Assembly: GCA_917880885.1 (NCBI GenBank) | Contig: OU862919.1 | Location: forward strand, 51,869,058 to 51,933,057 | Direction: 5' to 3' | Length of the DNA stretch: 64,000 bases | Origin: Limnephilus marmoratus | Taxonomy: Eukaryota > Arthropoda > Insecta > Trichoptera > Limnephilidae | Shown: piece by piece, positions 40,691 through 52,768 of the stretch | How the letters are laid out: each line of letters starts with the position of its first letter | How positions within the stretch are numbered: the stretch's first letter is position 1 | Translations under genes and position numbers: made by a program | Notes under the pieces: model-generated | What the model was told of the DNA's origin: nothing | Databases searched by the model: none | Seen by the model: the letters and a program-made list of their open reading frames with translations, nothing else

Positions 40691-41040
40691 TATGAAAATA
40701 TACACTGCTCAAAATATACTTCGTGTAGCAAACCTGTCGGCAAATCGTCAAACGTTCAATATACGATTCCAGACATTCTGAGAGATTTTTTGCTTCCATG
40801 ACAATTTTTGCCAAATGATTCTACATGGGGTAAGCATCAATCTGGCCAATTTTGAAGTCAAAACATTGTTGCGTCCGTATATCGGACGCCGTAAGTCGGT
40901 GGACGCAACAATGCTATGGAGATTTTACGGGGTGGACGTAACAAGTGTAGCAGGATATATATATATATTGTTAATAAATATTAAAAAAAAAATTAAAGTT
41001 ACTGTTGCTTTTTTTTACATACATTTTTTTTACATTGCTT
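40691..41040. other. Non-coding DNA with further GCGTCC words
   Basis: TTGTTGCGTCCG (about 40867) and GGACGCAACAA (about 40901) form an inverted pair. No gene. Confidence 0.5.
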
Positions 41041-41460
41041 TTTTTTACATTAACTTCACATAGGAGGCGCTGATGAAAATAATTGCCCTCAGGGTCTATG
41101 TCATCTTTGAATGCTTTGTGGAGGATCTTATTAGGAAAAAAAGGAGAGGAAGTTCTGGTAAGGAAATGGGAATGAGGGGTGGGTAGGAATCTGGGGGTCA
41201 GTGTGTCCAGGAGTGACGGACGTATGAATCCATCCCTCCCACTGCGGTTCAAGACGATGTTCCGAAAGAGTACGGCTGGAAAAGTCAAAGGGACTCCCTC
41301 AACCATTTTCTGTCAATCCGGCCGACTCATCCGCGCAAAGACCCGGTCAAACCCGGGCACCCCTGCTAGGTCTAATCTACTAATCTACTAAACGTAGCGA
41401 AACACTTGGGGTGACCTATGGCAGAGGAGCTGGTTATCCAATAAATGGTTTCCGCCTTCT
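41041..41460 (+). mobile_element. Family A repeat, copy A5 (near full length)
   Basis: From TTACATTAACTTCACATAGGA to AATGGTTTCCGCCTTC with all internal blocks (GTCAGTGTGTCCAGGAGTGA, GGTGACCTATGGCAGAG). Confidence 0.85.
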
Positions 41461-43170
41461 CAATTGAATTTGAAGTAAAGAAATCCCCTCGAGTTAAGGG
41501 TATTCGTAAGTAGGTACCTAGGTTAATTACGGATGTAATTTATTGTTGCTCCTTGTGTCCAATTTATAGAAGTCTTCGTAATTGCCTCATTATTTTTTTT
41601 AATCAATTTAAATCTGAATGAATGCTGTCAATGCCTTTTGATGCTTTATGTTTTTCCCTATTTGTGTGTAATTTAGCGAAGTTGAAAAGCTCATGGCGTC
41701 ATTTTCTAACCAGGGATAACTTCAAAAAGTGTCTCCACTATGGCGAAGGCAGCTATCGTCATTGGGTGAAAATATGAAGATATTATAGAAAAATGTCTTT
41801 TTGAATGGCCTTGAACTTTTTTGTGTCACCATTGAATGATTGCATTAATTTATCCTTCGCATGTCCGTTCTTCGTCCATGACCTCCTCTTCGCCATTTAA
41901 TTTTATCGTTGTAATCAATTATGTCCTTTACTTTTGATTGCTTCCTGATCCATTCATTTCTTTGCCGATTTATTGATGCGCCTTTCCATCTCATGATCCG
42001 TATATTTAAAATAATAATGGGATAAAAAAATGGAAAGAACTTAGCGAAGCTTAGCTTTATACTTCTTGGAAATATATTAAGTGTTCTAGCTTAAGCTCAA
42101 TAATTAGTCTACAGGATGAATTGAATATCGGAAGTTTAAAAGGATGAAAGTGCCGTGTACAAAAAACGAGGTATATGGGAATTTAAAGAACGCTGAAAAA
42201 TACAATGAAACCACTATTAACCCCCATAAAGAGAAAAAGACAAAGAAAAATGGAAAAAGATAGTGGTTGCAATTGGGTTTCGAACTCAGAACCTCTCGTC
42301 GAACCTTCTGTCATATTTGTCAATCTCATTTTTAAAATTTTAGAATTAATAAAATTATCTTAAATATTTTTTTCCATATTATAGGCAACTACCGTTTTTA
42401 TTGGTAGAAATCATTCTAAGAATTGGTTTGTAACCTAGATAGCGTCTCGGAAAAATATATCCGATTTTATTTATATGGAACTATTGCCCTTTTTATAAAA
42501 GACTAAATAAAAATTAATTTTTTTATAAGAAAACCTCTCTTTTTATAACCTTCAAAAGTTATACAAGGAGAGTTTTTCTTATAAAAAAAGTGAATTTTTT
42601 GACGTTCTTTAAATTCACGTCTGACTTTTTTTTGTAAATGGCACTTTTAAGTTTCCGGTATTCAATAGGCCACTTGCAACACATTGTTTTTAAAAATTTT
42701 CCCGGTTAGGCAAATATTCTAAGACACTCCGTGTATATATTATTTCTGATATATCTATGCCTGTATTATCTTATATTGCATTATGTCGACTTGTCTTCAT
42801 GTATATATATATTTTTAATATAAGTACTTGTAATAACATACTCTCTGTACCTACTCGCATTTTACAATGGCACTCTCCAAAATTCAAGCACGAGAAATGT
42901 TTTTCTCTTTTGAATTAAGTAGTTTCGTTAAAAAGAAATTTATATATTGTAATTAGTTTTAAGATCCATATGTTTTACTATAAATCTGTATATGTATGTA
43001 TTTTTTAAATATATATGTATTTTTAATTGTATTTTTGAAACCCTGGCGATTTTTCGAAAATTTCAATCCGAAAAATCGGACCATTTTTTATGAACCGGAA
43101 AGACGGGACATAATTTCATGGGTGCGAAAAAACATAAATTACATAGCCTAAAATCATTTAAAAAACCGTC
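41461..43170. other. Non-coding DNA
   Basis: No gene. Contains a minus-strand tRNA-like B box near 42267-42287 (GAGTTCGAAACCC) and a hairpin at 42515-42595. Confidence 0.45.
42515..42595. repeat. Hairpin
   Basis: TTTTTTTATAAGAAAA..CTCTC with GAGAGTTTTTCTTATAAAAA, plus an inner TATAACC / AGTTATA pair. Confidence 0.75.
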
Positions 43171-43173
43171 TTT

Positions 43174-43752
43174 ATAACATCTGTCAAAACGACAAAACAA
43201 AGTATTTCAATTCGAATTCTGACGCTGCGTTAAGATATTTAAAAATTGATTCATGTGACCACCGTACGAAAGTACTGATTCGGCGCTGTATCTTATCAGT
43301 TGCCTACAATTGTGAAGGCGATGCTTCGGGTTCCATATTATTGATTTCGATTCGTAAAGCTAATAATAATTTTGAACAATTTTTATCCGCTACAGTAATA
43401 TTTTTTACCACTCTCCCGATATAATATTGCGCAGACTGTTGTGTTGGGCCAAATCGTCTAAACGTTTGCAGTTGAAAGTTGGCCCCAACGTGGCCGTACC
43501 ATTATTGTAAAATTAAAAAATTGGCCGGAAATTAAAGTGTTGCAATGTAAAAAAAAATCAGTGTGGAATTGTATAAAATTAATTGAATATACTTATATTG
43601 AGACGGAACATTTTCACATAGTGACGTCACGAGCCCAATAAATTTATATTAATTAATTTATTTATTTAAAAAAAAACATTTTCGTAATCTTAGTAGAAAA
43701 ATCTATTCACACGATTTTTTTCAAGTCATTATGAAATCCATACAAGTTGCCT
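43174..43752 (+). mobile_element. Dispersed element D, copy 1
   Basis: Starts TAACATCTGTCAAAACG, contains GACGTCACGAGCCCA and AACATTTTCGTAATCTTAGT, ends GAAATCCATACAAGTTGCCTA. Copy 2 lies 1 kb away in reverse. No coding. Confidence 0.7.
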
Positions 43753-44788
43753 ATGGTGTTGGTAGGTCTAATAATATGTGACCGGTTAACACACTCTTGC
43801 GAAAAATAAACTGGAGGGAAACGGCAGGACACCAGCAGAAGTGGGAGTGTTTCATTGAATCGGCCAAGTCTTTCTACGGTTCGTAGTGCAATATATTTGT
43901 AATATATGTATATGTGATATATAACTATATTCGCTAGGTCATCCATTTTAACAGCATTTACAATGGTCCGACTTAAACTGTCGTGGTTACATTTGTGAAT
44001 GCTGAATCACCAAACGAGTTAGCTCCAATGATTAATGTTCCAACGTGGTAACAGATTCGCCACTAAGATAAGGGTTACTTGTAAGCATTATTATACACTA
44101 CACTAGGTACTATGTAATAATGTGAAAGTTCAGCTGTTTGGCTGCCAACGATCTGGGGGGGGGGGGGGGGTTAACCAAGTATTGAAAAGGAAGTCAGCAG
44201 ATGAGCTGTGAGTTCGATTTTGTCTGCTAGGCAGATAGTCAAGTTTGGCTCACACAAACTGGCTCACTAGTGTGTAATAATTCATTCAACATAATATTAA
44301 TATTATGAATTATGTTGAATCTTCCCCAAGTTCGTATCGCGTAATTATTGCTTCCGGCTTAAATAATACGTACGCATTTGCGGTCCCTTAATATGTTACG
44401 TATCGTGATTTGAACGCGGTGTTCTGTAAGTTACAATATTATATTACGTTTACTTACATATACATAAGTAACAATGTAAATTCATTTCCGTTACATGGGA
44501 GTTAATCTGGATCATGCTGTTTGAGAATTTCTGTCACATTTAGTTAAAAGAAGTTTAGTACAGTTTAGTTTAGTTTCTGTCATATTTAGTATAAAGAGTT
44601 AACTAATGTAAAAAATGATGCCATTACTTTAAACTCTTAGGTAAAATCTTTTGTATGTCAAGAAGGCAAGGACTGTTATGAAAATTAAACAAAGTGAATT
44701 TCTTTTGGTGGAAGTTCGAAATAACAGTAATTCATGAGAAACCTGCCACTACACTAAAAAAATGGTAATAATTTATTTTCCTGAATGT
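43753..44788. other. Non-coding DNA between the inverted D copies
   Basis: No gene. A 16-G run at 44155-44170 and a short palindrome around ATATTAATATTAT (44280-44320). Confidence 0.5.
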
Positions 44789-45124
44789 AATAGGCCACTT
44801 GCATGGATTTCATAACGACTTGGAAAAAGTCGTGTGGATAGATTTTTTTACTAAGATTACGAAAATGTTAGTAAAATTTTTTAGAAATGTATATATATAT
44901 ATTTTTTTTAATAAATAAATCCATTATTTGGGCTCGTGACGTGACTACATGAAAATGTTCTGTCTGCGATAATTTTCTATTTATTTTGAAAAATTCCCTT
45001 CTGATTTATTTTTTTTATATAGCAACACTTCATGCGAATTTTTGAATTTGACATTTAACATTCACTAGATTTATTGTTTGTTCTCTGCGAACTTATCATT
45101 TGGTTTGACGTTTTGACAGATGTT
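44789..45124 (-). mobile_element. Dispersed element D, copy 2
   Basis: Reverse complement matches copy 1: TAACATCTGTCAAAACGTCA, GTCACGTCACGAGCCCA, TTTTCGTAATCTTAGT, GAAATCCATGCAAGTGGCCT. Confidence 0.7.
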
Positions 45125-47462
45125 ACGGAGAGAACCTCATACATTTTATTCCTTCTGTACCTGTTTTAGAGGTGTAATGGTTATAGTGCTGTTTATAATA
45201 TATTTCTTATAATTTACAAGTACAAGTATATTACATTGGATTTAGTCATATATAGACTTTGAACATTATAATAATTGACCATCAATAAGACGGATCAAGG
45301 AAAAATATTTATGAGATGTAATATTTTTGGTATGCCTCGTAATGTTAAGTCGAAAATCTGACATTTTGACTTAATAATGCAGTTTTATGAAATTATATTA
45401 TACTCTCTACAAACTGGCAGAATAGAAGTCGTGTCAATTTTCAATCATCTATAGGTATTTTTTTTAATGAATTTAACGTTAAGTTGAAAACAAATACCTT
45501 TGTCCTGGCAAAAAACGTTAAATCAATTTGGCTTTTATTATATCTATTGTCATTTCTAACAGAAAACTTTAACTATACTTAATTGTTTTCGGCTATAGGC
45601 GTTTTGGGTGTCTTTACTACTGTAAATGTGATAACTTTTATTGACAGTTATGCTTGTTTTTGACAGTTCGCGAGGAATATTATTTTTTAAAGCAGATGTA
45701 TAGTGCATTAAAAAGATGAAGCAGTCAAATTGAAACAAATACCTAACCGATAAAAAAGCACTAAGTAACTTGGTGCTTTTTGCCGTAACACAAGAGTCTG
45801 GAAAAATATACTACTTAATGCTTCCATTTTGGAAATAAAATTAAAAACAGGCAATTCGTAATTAAAAATCAATCTGAAAATAATAAATATATTTTTAAAT
45901 GAACACTTCATGACATCTTATTTTTATAACAACACAAACTGCAATTTAATTTGAGAAAAAAGTTTGAAGTTGGTACAAAACTTAAATGCCTATTTTCTCA
46001 AAATAGCTATTTTAGAGATAACGTACACGTAGATATTGCCAGTACACCCTCAATATGTAAAAGAAACCGTTCGAAAATATATAATAAATCATTTTTATAC
46101 TCTCGAAGTTTTCAAGCGAAGTACGTTAAATCATCGTTTTTTATTCAGTCAACGATAAATTGGATGTTTTAGAAATTAACCCTGAAAAAAATTGATCCTG
46201 TAATGGACTTCGAGAATGTAATTGACTAAAATGATTACACGAGTATTAATACTCTATCATATTAACGATTATCTTATTACTTGATCTGCACCCAATATAC
46301 AGTTTATGTGAAGGTCATGTTTTGGGGTGAAATATTTTATATTCGAAAATAGGTTCTAGCGATAACGATTTGATCATAATAAATATTTGATTCTGCGAAC
46401 GAATATAAAATCGTCTATTTTATATGCTTCCGAAATTTGTGATTTCACAGAACAAATATACAGTAGATATTGTTTGTGATTTTTTCTCATTTTTGATACT
46501 TTCGGAAATGAGATTATTTTTTGAGAGTTTTTACAGCGAAATGTTTTTTTTTAAGTTTGCTACATAAATACCAAAGAAAAATATTCAAAATCTGCGATAA
46601 TTTTGGTATTATGCCAACGAAATAGTGTTTGTTATTTTGTTGTAATAATCGTTTTTAGTAATTTCATCTGAAGTAATTTAATTTCTACGGGCACACAGAC
46701 CAGCAAGCTTTATCTGTTCAGTGTAAGTTGGACGAGTGGCGGCTGGTTCTTCGGGTCATTAAGTCAATATCCCCCTAAAATTATAAGATGACAATAAATC
46801 ATAATTTACCTACCTTCTACTAAGTTTAGGGTTATCGTATTTCTATGTCCAAATTAAATTAATAAAAGAGTCAACGAACTAAACGATAGCGAACTAAGTT
46901 TAAAATGCTAAATTATTTTAAATTGAAGACTGTGCGTCAAAATAGCGTGTTCATATTTCGCGAAGTGGCGTATTTTAGTGTTTTTATCTTCAGTAAAAAA
47001 TCTGTAACAAAGTTTCGATCTCTTCGAAAAAAACTCGGCCGTTAAAAAATACAAAAAGGGTTTCATCTGAAGTGAAGTGATGATGACATCACATATTTAA
47101 AGTAACCGTCTAAAAATCACTTTTCACGTAAAACTCGCATATAAAAAACATCTAACGGGAATACACAATGCATCATATGCCAAAAATGTATTGACACTCC
47201 ATCAGACCTTATATGTTGTTATCTCTAAAGCAATTTTATCAGCTTGGTTGCGCAGAAATTGTGGAATCCTAATGCCGTGCCGTATGGCGAAGTGCACAAT
47301 GGAAATGTAAAAGTGCGTGAAAAATTAAAAAAAATAACAAACCTAAGCAGCTGACAAGTGACATACCTATTATTAAATGAACATGAACAACTATCTTTCA
47401 ACCATCAAAATCTGAACCCGCTCGGTCAAAAAGCATAAAAAACTAATCAACTACAACGATGC
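45125..47462. other. Non-coding DNA, nothing recognised
   Basis: About 2.3 kb with no supported gene; frames of 60-73 codons have no motif. A small hairpin AAAAAGCAC / GTGCTTTTT lies near 45755-45782. Confidence 0.4.
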
Positions 47463-47655
47463 TGTGTGGAGGGTCTTTTGAGTAAGGGTAGGAAACGAAT
47501 TTCTGGAAAGGAAAAGATATCAGGGCTGGCTAGGAATCTGTGGGTCAGTGTCTCCAGGACTGACGGACGTATGAATCCATCCCTCCCATGCGGTGCAAGG
47601 CGATGTTCCGAAAGAGTTCAACCGTAGGTGTTGGTTCCCGGAGCGGCAGTATCAT
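47463..47655 (+). mobile_element. Family A repeat, copy A6 (internally deleted)
   Basis: GTCAGTGTCTCCAGGACTGA, GGACGTATGAATCCATCCC, then jumps to the 3' tip TTGGTTCCCGGAGCGGC. Confidence 0.75.
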
Positions 47656-47895
47656 GTGTAATTTCATAATTTGATAATACCTTGACAACGCACAGCACAA
47701 AATAGGTGTAGCATCCGTTCCAAACGTGAAATGTCACTTATAAGGAAATTTTATTGATAGATAGATAGGACAGATGCACCAAAAATCACGGGATACAAAA
47801 TTATTTAAAAAATAAATATTCTATCAAAAATTTAAAGTTTTCTCAAACATATACTTAAGATATATAGATAGATGTATAATTTATTTATTTTTAAT

Positions 47896-47960
47896 TGTCA
47901 CAGCTGAGAATCGAACCCCGATCAAATGCTCGGAAGACAACTAAACTGACCATTGTAACA
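47896..47960 (-). mobile_element. tRNA-related SINE or tRNA relic
   Basis: On minus: A-box-like TGGTCAGTTTAGTTG and B box GGGGTTCGATTCTCAGC, 30 nt apart as in tRNA-derived SINE heads. No cloverleaf verified. Confidence 0.6.
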
Positions 47961-48415
47961 TATTTTTATAGAATATTACGTATTTGCATCACACCGCAAC
48001 CAAAATAAAATTGTTTAATTAATAATTTCTACAACATACATTCCCACCTGTTTACATACAATTTTTATAGTTTCTCTTTTACTGTACCTTTCTTTGTTGT
48101 ATATAATGACTAAATTTTTCACACCAAATATGGCAAGAAAACTCTAGTTAAAATCCTTTAGATTTTAGATACTTAACACCCCCCATACACACAAGTCCTG
48201 CTTATTTATGGGGGTACATCAAATACATTTATTATGGAATTAATGACTGTATACAATTTATTTGTACCTAATTAATGTATGCTTTTGTGAATAAAAAAAA
48301 AAGTGCCGTTTCCTATATCCCGTATTGATCGATAAGCGTTTTAGAGACACTGAAAAAATGTATTCAATACAATAGATAAATAAATATATATTTAAAGGAA
48401 TATATGTTATCTTAC

Positions 48416-48556
48416 CAAAGCCACCACCATGACGGGGTATCTGCCGGCAATCTTTGAAGCCGCGCCGGTAGCCAATGCGCCGATGGCGTTGAATACTCCA
48501 AAGCATATCATCACAAATCCAATCTTCTCGATTCCCCACGCACACGCCACGAAAGC
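48416..48556 (-). CDS. Exon of an UNC-93-like membrane protein
   Basis: On minus, a 141-bp open segment lies between a TTATTTATTTCAG acceptor (AG at 48558-48557) and a GTAAGATAAC donor (GT at 48415-48414). It encodes 47 residues: AFVACAWGIEKIGFVMICFG, VFNAIGALATGAASKIAGRY, PVMVVAL. The pattern C-A-x-G-x-x-x-IG-VMICFGV-NAI ... GRYP is that of the UNC-93 family (major-facilitator-like, multi-pass membrane proteins linked to potassium channel regulation in worms), in a transmembrane segment pair around the middle or second half of the protein. Both introns are phase 0 if translation is as read. No stop or frameshift. I found no other exon of this gene in the window, so its neighbours must be far away, or this is a stray copy. 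Confidence 0.85.
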
Positions 48557-48969
48557 CTGAAATAAATAAATACATTGAATTGATACGTATAAGAAGCTTT
48601 ATTTCACAAATGTAACTACCTACAACACACTCGGAAAATGGGTAAAGTGAAAACCAGCGGTTTTGCTCTACATTTGTGGAACCGACAAATCTACGCATAG
48701 GTTGTAAAATAACTATGTTGTATTTATATCAAACTAACTGCCCTAACTGGAGAACTTCGTTTCGCTTCTGAATCAATAACTTATTATCTGAATTAAATTT
48801 AGTTTTTTTTTAAAGTTAAAAATTAATTAATCAATTATCAACGTGCAACTGTCCGTGTTTTGTTTTTATCAGTATCGGAGATGGCGTTGCGTACCGATTT
48901 ATATTTTTTGTGATTTTCTTACTTTTCTACTTACTTACGGGAATTGCGTTTCATTTTCTTTATACGTGA
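48557..48969. other. Probable intron of the UNC-93-like gene
   Basis: AT-rich; no exon recognised. Confidence 0.45.
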
Positions 48970-49200
48970 GAGGGAGATTTATTATAATATTTGTATTTTT
49001 CCTTTGGAGGGGTGCAGACATACGTTCACCGTTTGTCCCATTTTTGACTGTTGACATTTAGTGTGTAAGAAAGAGGGGCAGCATTATATGTTTAAGAACA
49101 AAAGCAAAACATTCAGCGCATTGACATTTGACGTTTTTGAATTTTCGGAATTCACTCACTACTCAATATTATACTTACTTATCACAATATTCCTGCAGCT
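48970..49200 (+). repeat. Dispersed repeat family C, copy 2 (uninterrupted)
   Basis: GGGGTGCAGACATAC, GACTGTTGACATTTAGTGTG, CAAAAGCAAAACATTCAGCG, CAATATTATACTT. Confidence 0.7.
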
Positions 49201-49703
49201 CTTTCAAAAGATGAGAATTCGTTCCATACAAAATATATGAAGAAAAGAATTTTCTGCTATTCTGCTATTCGGGGCGGAGACAAAGCCAACAAATCAAAGA
49301 TCATAAAAATTGGTCCAGACGTTCTAGAGTTATAAAGAGTAAACTAACCCGACTTAGTTTTTTATACTGGGTAAAGTATTACAGGTATTTTAGTATTATA
49401 TACATTTCGGCGTCCAAGGCCATTATCTATATGTGATTATGTCACATGCCAAATTATTTTTGTATTTTTACCGAGTTTTTATTTTTGTATGATGCTAAGG
49501 GTGATTTATTAATATATTCTGTAAAAACCGATTTATTTAAAAAATCAACTGTGTGAGGACAATAAATTGTTGTGTGAATCGTAAAAAATGGTGTCCACCC
49601 TTTTAATTTTTTTTTCTATTATTTCAAATTTTTTTAACTAATTTTTCAAACAATTACTTCTTTCAAAATGCTGATTATAATTTTTTTTCTATAATTTTTT
49701 TAT
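49201..49703. other. Non-coding DNA
   Basis: Nothing recognised. Confidence 0.4.
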
Positions 49704-49915
49704 ATGATTAACTCACAAGAGTCCCAGCTGCTCCTGTCTGGAGCCAGTGAGACTATGGTATCCCCAATTGGGGTATGTTGTGAGGCTGCAGGTAGTGGAG
49801 AGGAGAAGGAGATGGAGCATAGGAAGGTGAGGAAGTACCTGGCTATTCAGATCTGGTCACCAAACACGGCTAAAGCCATTTCAAGCAACGTTTCAATTCT
49901 GAATGGTGGTCTTAC
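49704..49915 (+). mobile_element. Family B repeat, copy B4 (best preserved)
   Basis: ACAAGAGTCCCAGCTGCTCC, TGGAGCCAGTGAGACTATGG, GGGGTATGTTGTGAGGCTG, CTATTCAGATCTGGTCACC, GGCTAAAGCCATTTCAAGCA, ACGTTTCAATTCTGAATGG. An 89-codon frame across it has no protein motif. Confidence 0.85.
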
Positions 49916-50095
49916 ACTACACGCGAGTATCTTCCACCCTGGAATTCCGCTTCCTATCTTTAAATTTAAATAAAACAGAGTGTGTGTGAGATATCGTCGA
50001 AATTTTTTTTCGTTTAAAAGGCCTATTGATGCTATTATGTACAGAATATAACATCCTTCAAATGTCAATACTTCATGTTTGAAATTTAGTATAAA

Positions 50096-50291
50096 GTCTG
50101 CCGCGGCTTTTCTGGGTGGCGAGCATCCGAAATGTTCTGTTTTCCATGATACATACTACACAAATAAGCTGAAAACCACAGCGGCCCTCAAAACCAACAT
50201 AACCCATCATTAATTCAGCCTGATTAATGCGCCAGAGTCATGGAAAATAGGACATTTCGGATGCGCGCCACCCAGAGAAGCCGCGGCGGAC
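50096..50291. mobile_element. 196-bp MITE with about 55-bp inverted ends
   Basis: GTCTGCCGCGGCTTTTCTGG (left) and the inverted GTCCGCCGCGGCTTCTCTGG (right) continue through GCATCCGAAATG and TTTTCCATGA. Target duplication unclear. Confidence 0.88.
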
Positions 50292-50493
50292 ATTTCACGG
50301 GTATTAAAGCCATACATAATGGCATCGATAGATCTTTCAAAGAAAATAAAAAAAAATCGATGATATCTCACAAACACTTTGTTTTATTTCAATTCAGAGA
50401 TAGGAAGAATAGAAGTGCTTAATGAAAGACCCTAGGTTATTTTTTAAATGAGTTAATTGTGAAATAACACAAATTAATCAGATAGAATTTATT

Positions 50494-50567
50494 TGCCCAC
50501 GCCGGGATTCGATACCGCGACCTTCGGATTGCGAGTCAAAAGCCTTACCGCTAAACCATGCCGGCCG
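50494..50567 (-). mobile_element. tRNA-related SINE head or tRNA pseudogene
   Basis: On minus: GCCGGCATGGTTTAGCGGTA (A box), a 7-nt loop CTCGCAA on a weak stem (anticodon CGC if real), GGTATCGAATCCC (B box). Acceptor stem only partly paired, so not a working tRNA gene. Confidence 0.65.
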
Positions 50568-51965
50568 TCAAAACCTGTATAAAGTTTGTTTACATGGAAT
50601 TTTTAGATGCCTGTCTCACTAGAATATTTGTGTCGAGACAGGCGTGAGATGCATAAATGTAAATTGGAGTTGCAAGAATATTTAAGGTTAAATACATATT
50701 TATTTCAATACAATTAAAACAGAAAAGTAATTGGAAGTATGGGTAAATCCCATAAAGAGAGATATCTCATAAATGTAGGAAGAGATTAAATAAAGTAGTT
50801 AGTCGAAAATAACAATAGTTAGATTTAAGAGTATTCTATTATTTTATTTTAATAACTTGAGATAAGCCAATAAGACTATTTGTAAAATGTTACGTATTAA
50901 GTCCAGGAGGGCAAGGAGAGGTAGTAAAAAAGGATGACTATTCAAATCTAGTCACTAAAATTAGCCATATATCTATTTCAAGTAATGTTTCTATTCAGAA
51001 TTATGGTTTCTCACCAAAGCGATACTGACAGTACCAGGCACTCTAGAACGAGATTTGAATAAGCCGTAATGTAGATTGTTAAGGCTCCGCAACCGTGCTC
51101 GAAAAATAGAAATACGAAATTACGAATGTTAGAGGAGCGAGCTAACATTTACAGCGGCAAAATCGATGCAAAAATTGCGAAAATGTTTAATAAAACACGT
51201 CTCGTTTAAAATAGAGCAAAAATGTCGTGGGGAGCATCTTAAGTATCATTAAAAGAAACATTGTGAATTTTTTCGCAAATATAATTTATAAGATAATAGA
51301 AACAAACTTGTTTTTAATAATTTTTGGAGCATAATTTGCGTTTTTTTTCTATCGAGGGAATTTTATATAATTTGCGTTTCGGCGTGGGCAGCATCTAGAT
51401 ATTATCTTAAAAAATAACACATATTTTTTTAAGAGCTTAAAAACTTCAAATGTTTAAGGGAGATATGTAAGAAATCTTTACATAAATTCTGACTCTGAAT
51501 ACTTAAATTCTCTATAAATAAATTCTGACTCTGAATACTTCATGTTTGAAATTTAGTAAGCAGATTATTATAGTTTATATTGTGTTTTAATATATTTTTT
51601 TTAATAATTTTCATAATTTTTATATTTTTGTTAAGTTCTTACGGGTAAAGGACCCTTACTTTTTGTTTTACTTTTTAATTATTATTTTAATTATGTGAAA
51701 ATCTATCATTGAATATTATGTATATTATTATTATTTCATAAGTGTAAAATATCTGTTGATTTTCCATAATAAATAAAATAAAAATAAAATAAAATAAAAT
51801 AAATCGGTAGAAATTCGGGTTGCGGGCCCTTAACATAGGGCATTAATCCATTTACTCCTCGATAACTCACAAAATGGATATTTGGAACAACAATTACCGC
51901 TGAAAAAATAACCTTTGGGATGTTTTCTTTACCAGTTTGAAAATAACGGTTATCACAAATACACA
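50568..51965. other. Non-coding DNA with a family B fragment
   Basis: 50935-51010 holds GACTATTCAAATCTAGTCAC and TTCAAGTAATGTTTC (3' part of family B). A 25-bp word at 50068-50092 recurs exactly at 51534-51558. Confidence 0.5.
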
Positions 51966-52211
51966 TTAACCCTTTTAACCACAGGAGACCAAATTTGTCC
52001 CAGTTCACACAGGTCTCACACAAATAGCTGTAACTCCCTTACTATCATAGTGAGAAATATTTTCTAAACGGCGTTGGAAAGGTAAAGTACCACGCTTTAT
52101 AATTAGATCTAAAGAATAACCACCAAAAATTAAAATGTACTCTTTTATGAAACCAAATTTTTGAATCGCAATTTGAAAAAAATAAACGATTGTGCTTTAG
52201 GTCACACGACT

Positions 52212-52554
52212 GAAGTAAAACATCTTTAGCTCCATCTCTATGATAGGAAGAGAGAAAAAAATGTGCACGCGCACTGCTCTCTCTTGCTCCTACAGTGTGA
52301 CACAAACAATAGGCCTGCACTGTGTCTTAGATATACGAAACGTGACTGGCTATGAGAGAAAGAGAGAAAGAAAATGTGTGCTCGCACCTCTCTCTCTTGC
52401 CCCTACAGTAATATACGAAACGTAACTATCTCTCTTTCTGTCTCCAACTTATATCTCCCTCTCAACTACCGTTCACCTTGCTTTTCGTAACGCTCTCGTC
52501 ACTCATTCGCCAGCTTACTCCCCAAGTCAAGCGTGCTTGAAGAAGTTTTACTTC
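52212..52554. mobile_element. Nested MITE-like insertion
   Basis: Inverted ends GAAGTAAAACATCTTTAGC and GAAGTTTTACTTC (read inverted, GAAGTAAAACTTC). Interior has two diverged direct copies of a GAGAGAAA ... CTCTCTCTTGC block. Confidence 0.6.
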
Positions 52555-52768
52555 AAAAACTTTATTATTTATTGTCACATGGAACGACAAAAACGTGAGA
52601 TGACGATAACTTTTATAGTAAATTAATTTTTGTAATAAAACATGTAGGTATTTATGTCAGATATGATTTTAGATTTTCACGGCCAAAAGTATTTTTGTTG
52701 TTTGTTTTTGGGGAAAAACAAACAACAAAACCCCAAAAACAGACAGCAAAATTTCTAAAACTTTTTAA

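Noticed and set aside
44155..44170. G-run as regulatory quadruplex
   Set aside because: A single homopolymer of 16 G with no nearby gene; more likely simple repeat or assembly slippage.
48258..48698. 146-codon minus-strand frame over the UNC-93-like exon
   Set aside because: It uses a different reading frame from the conserved peptide and crosses both splice sites.
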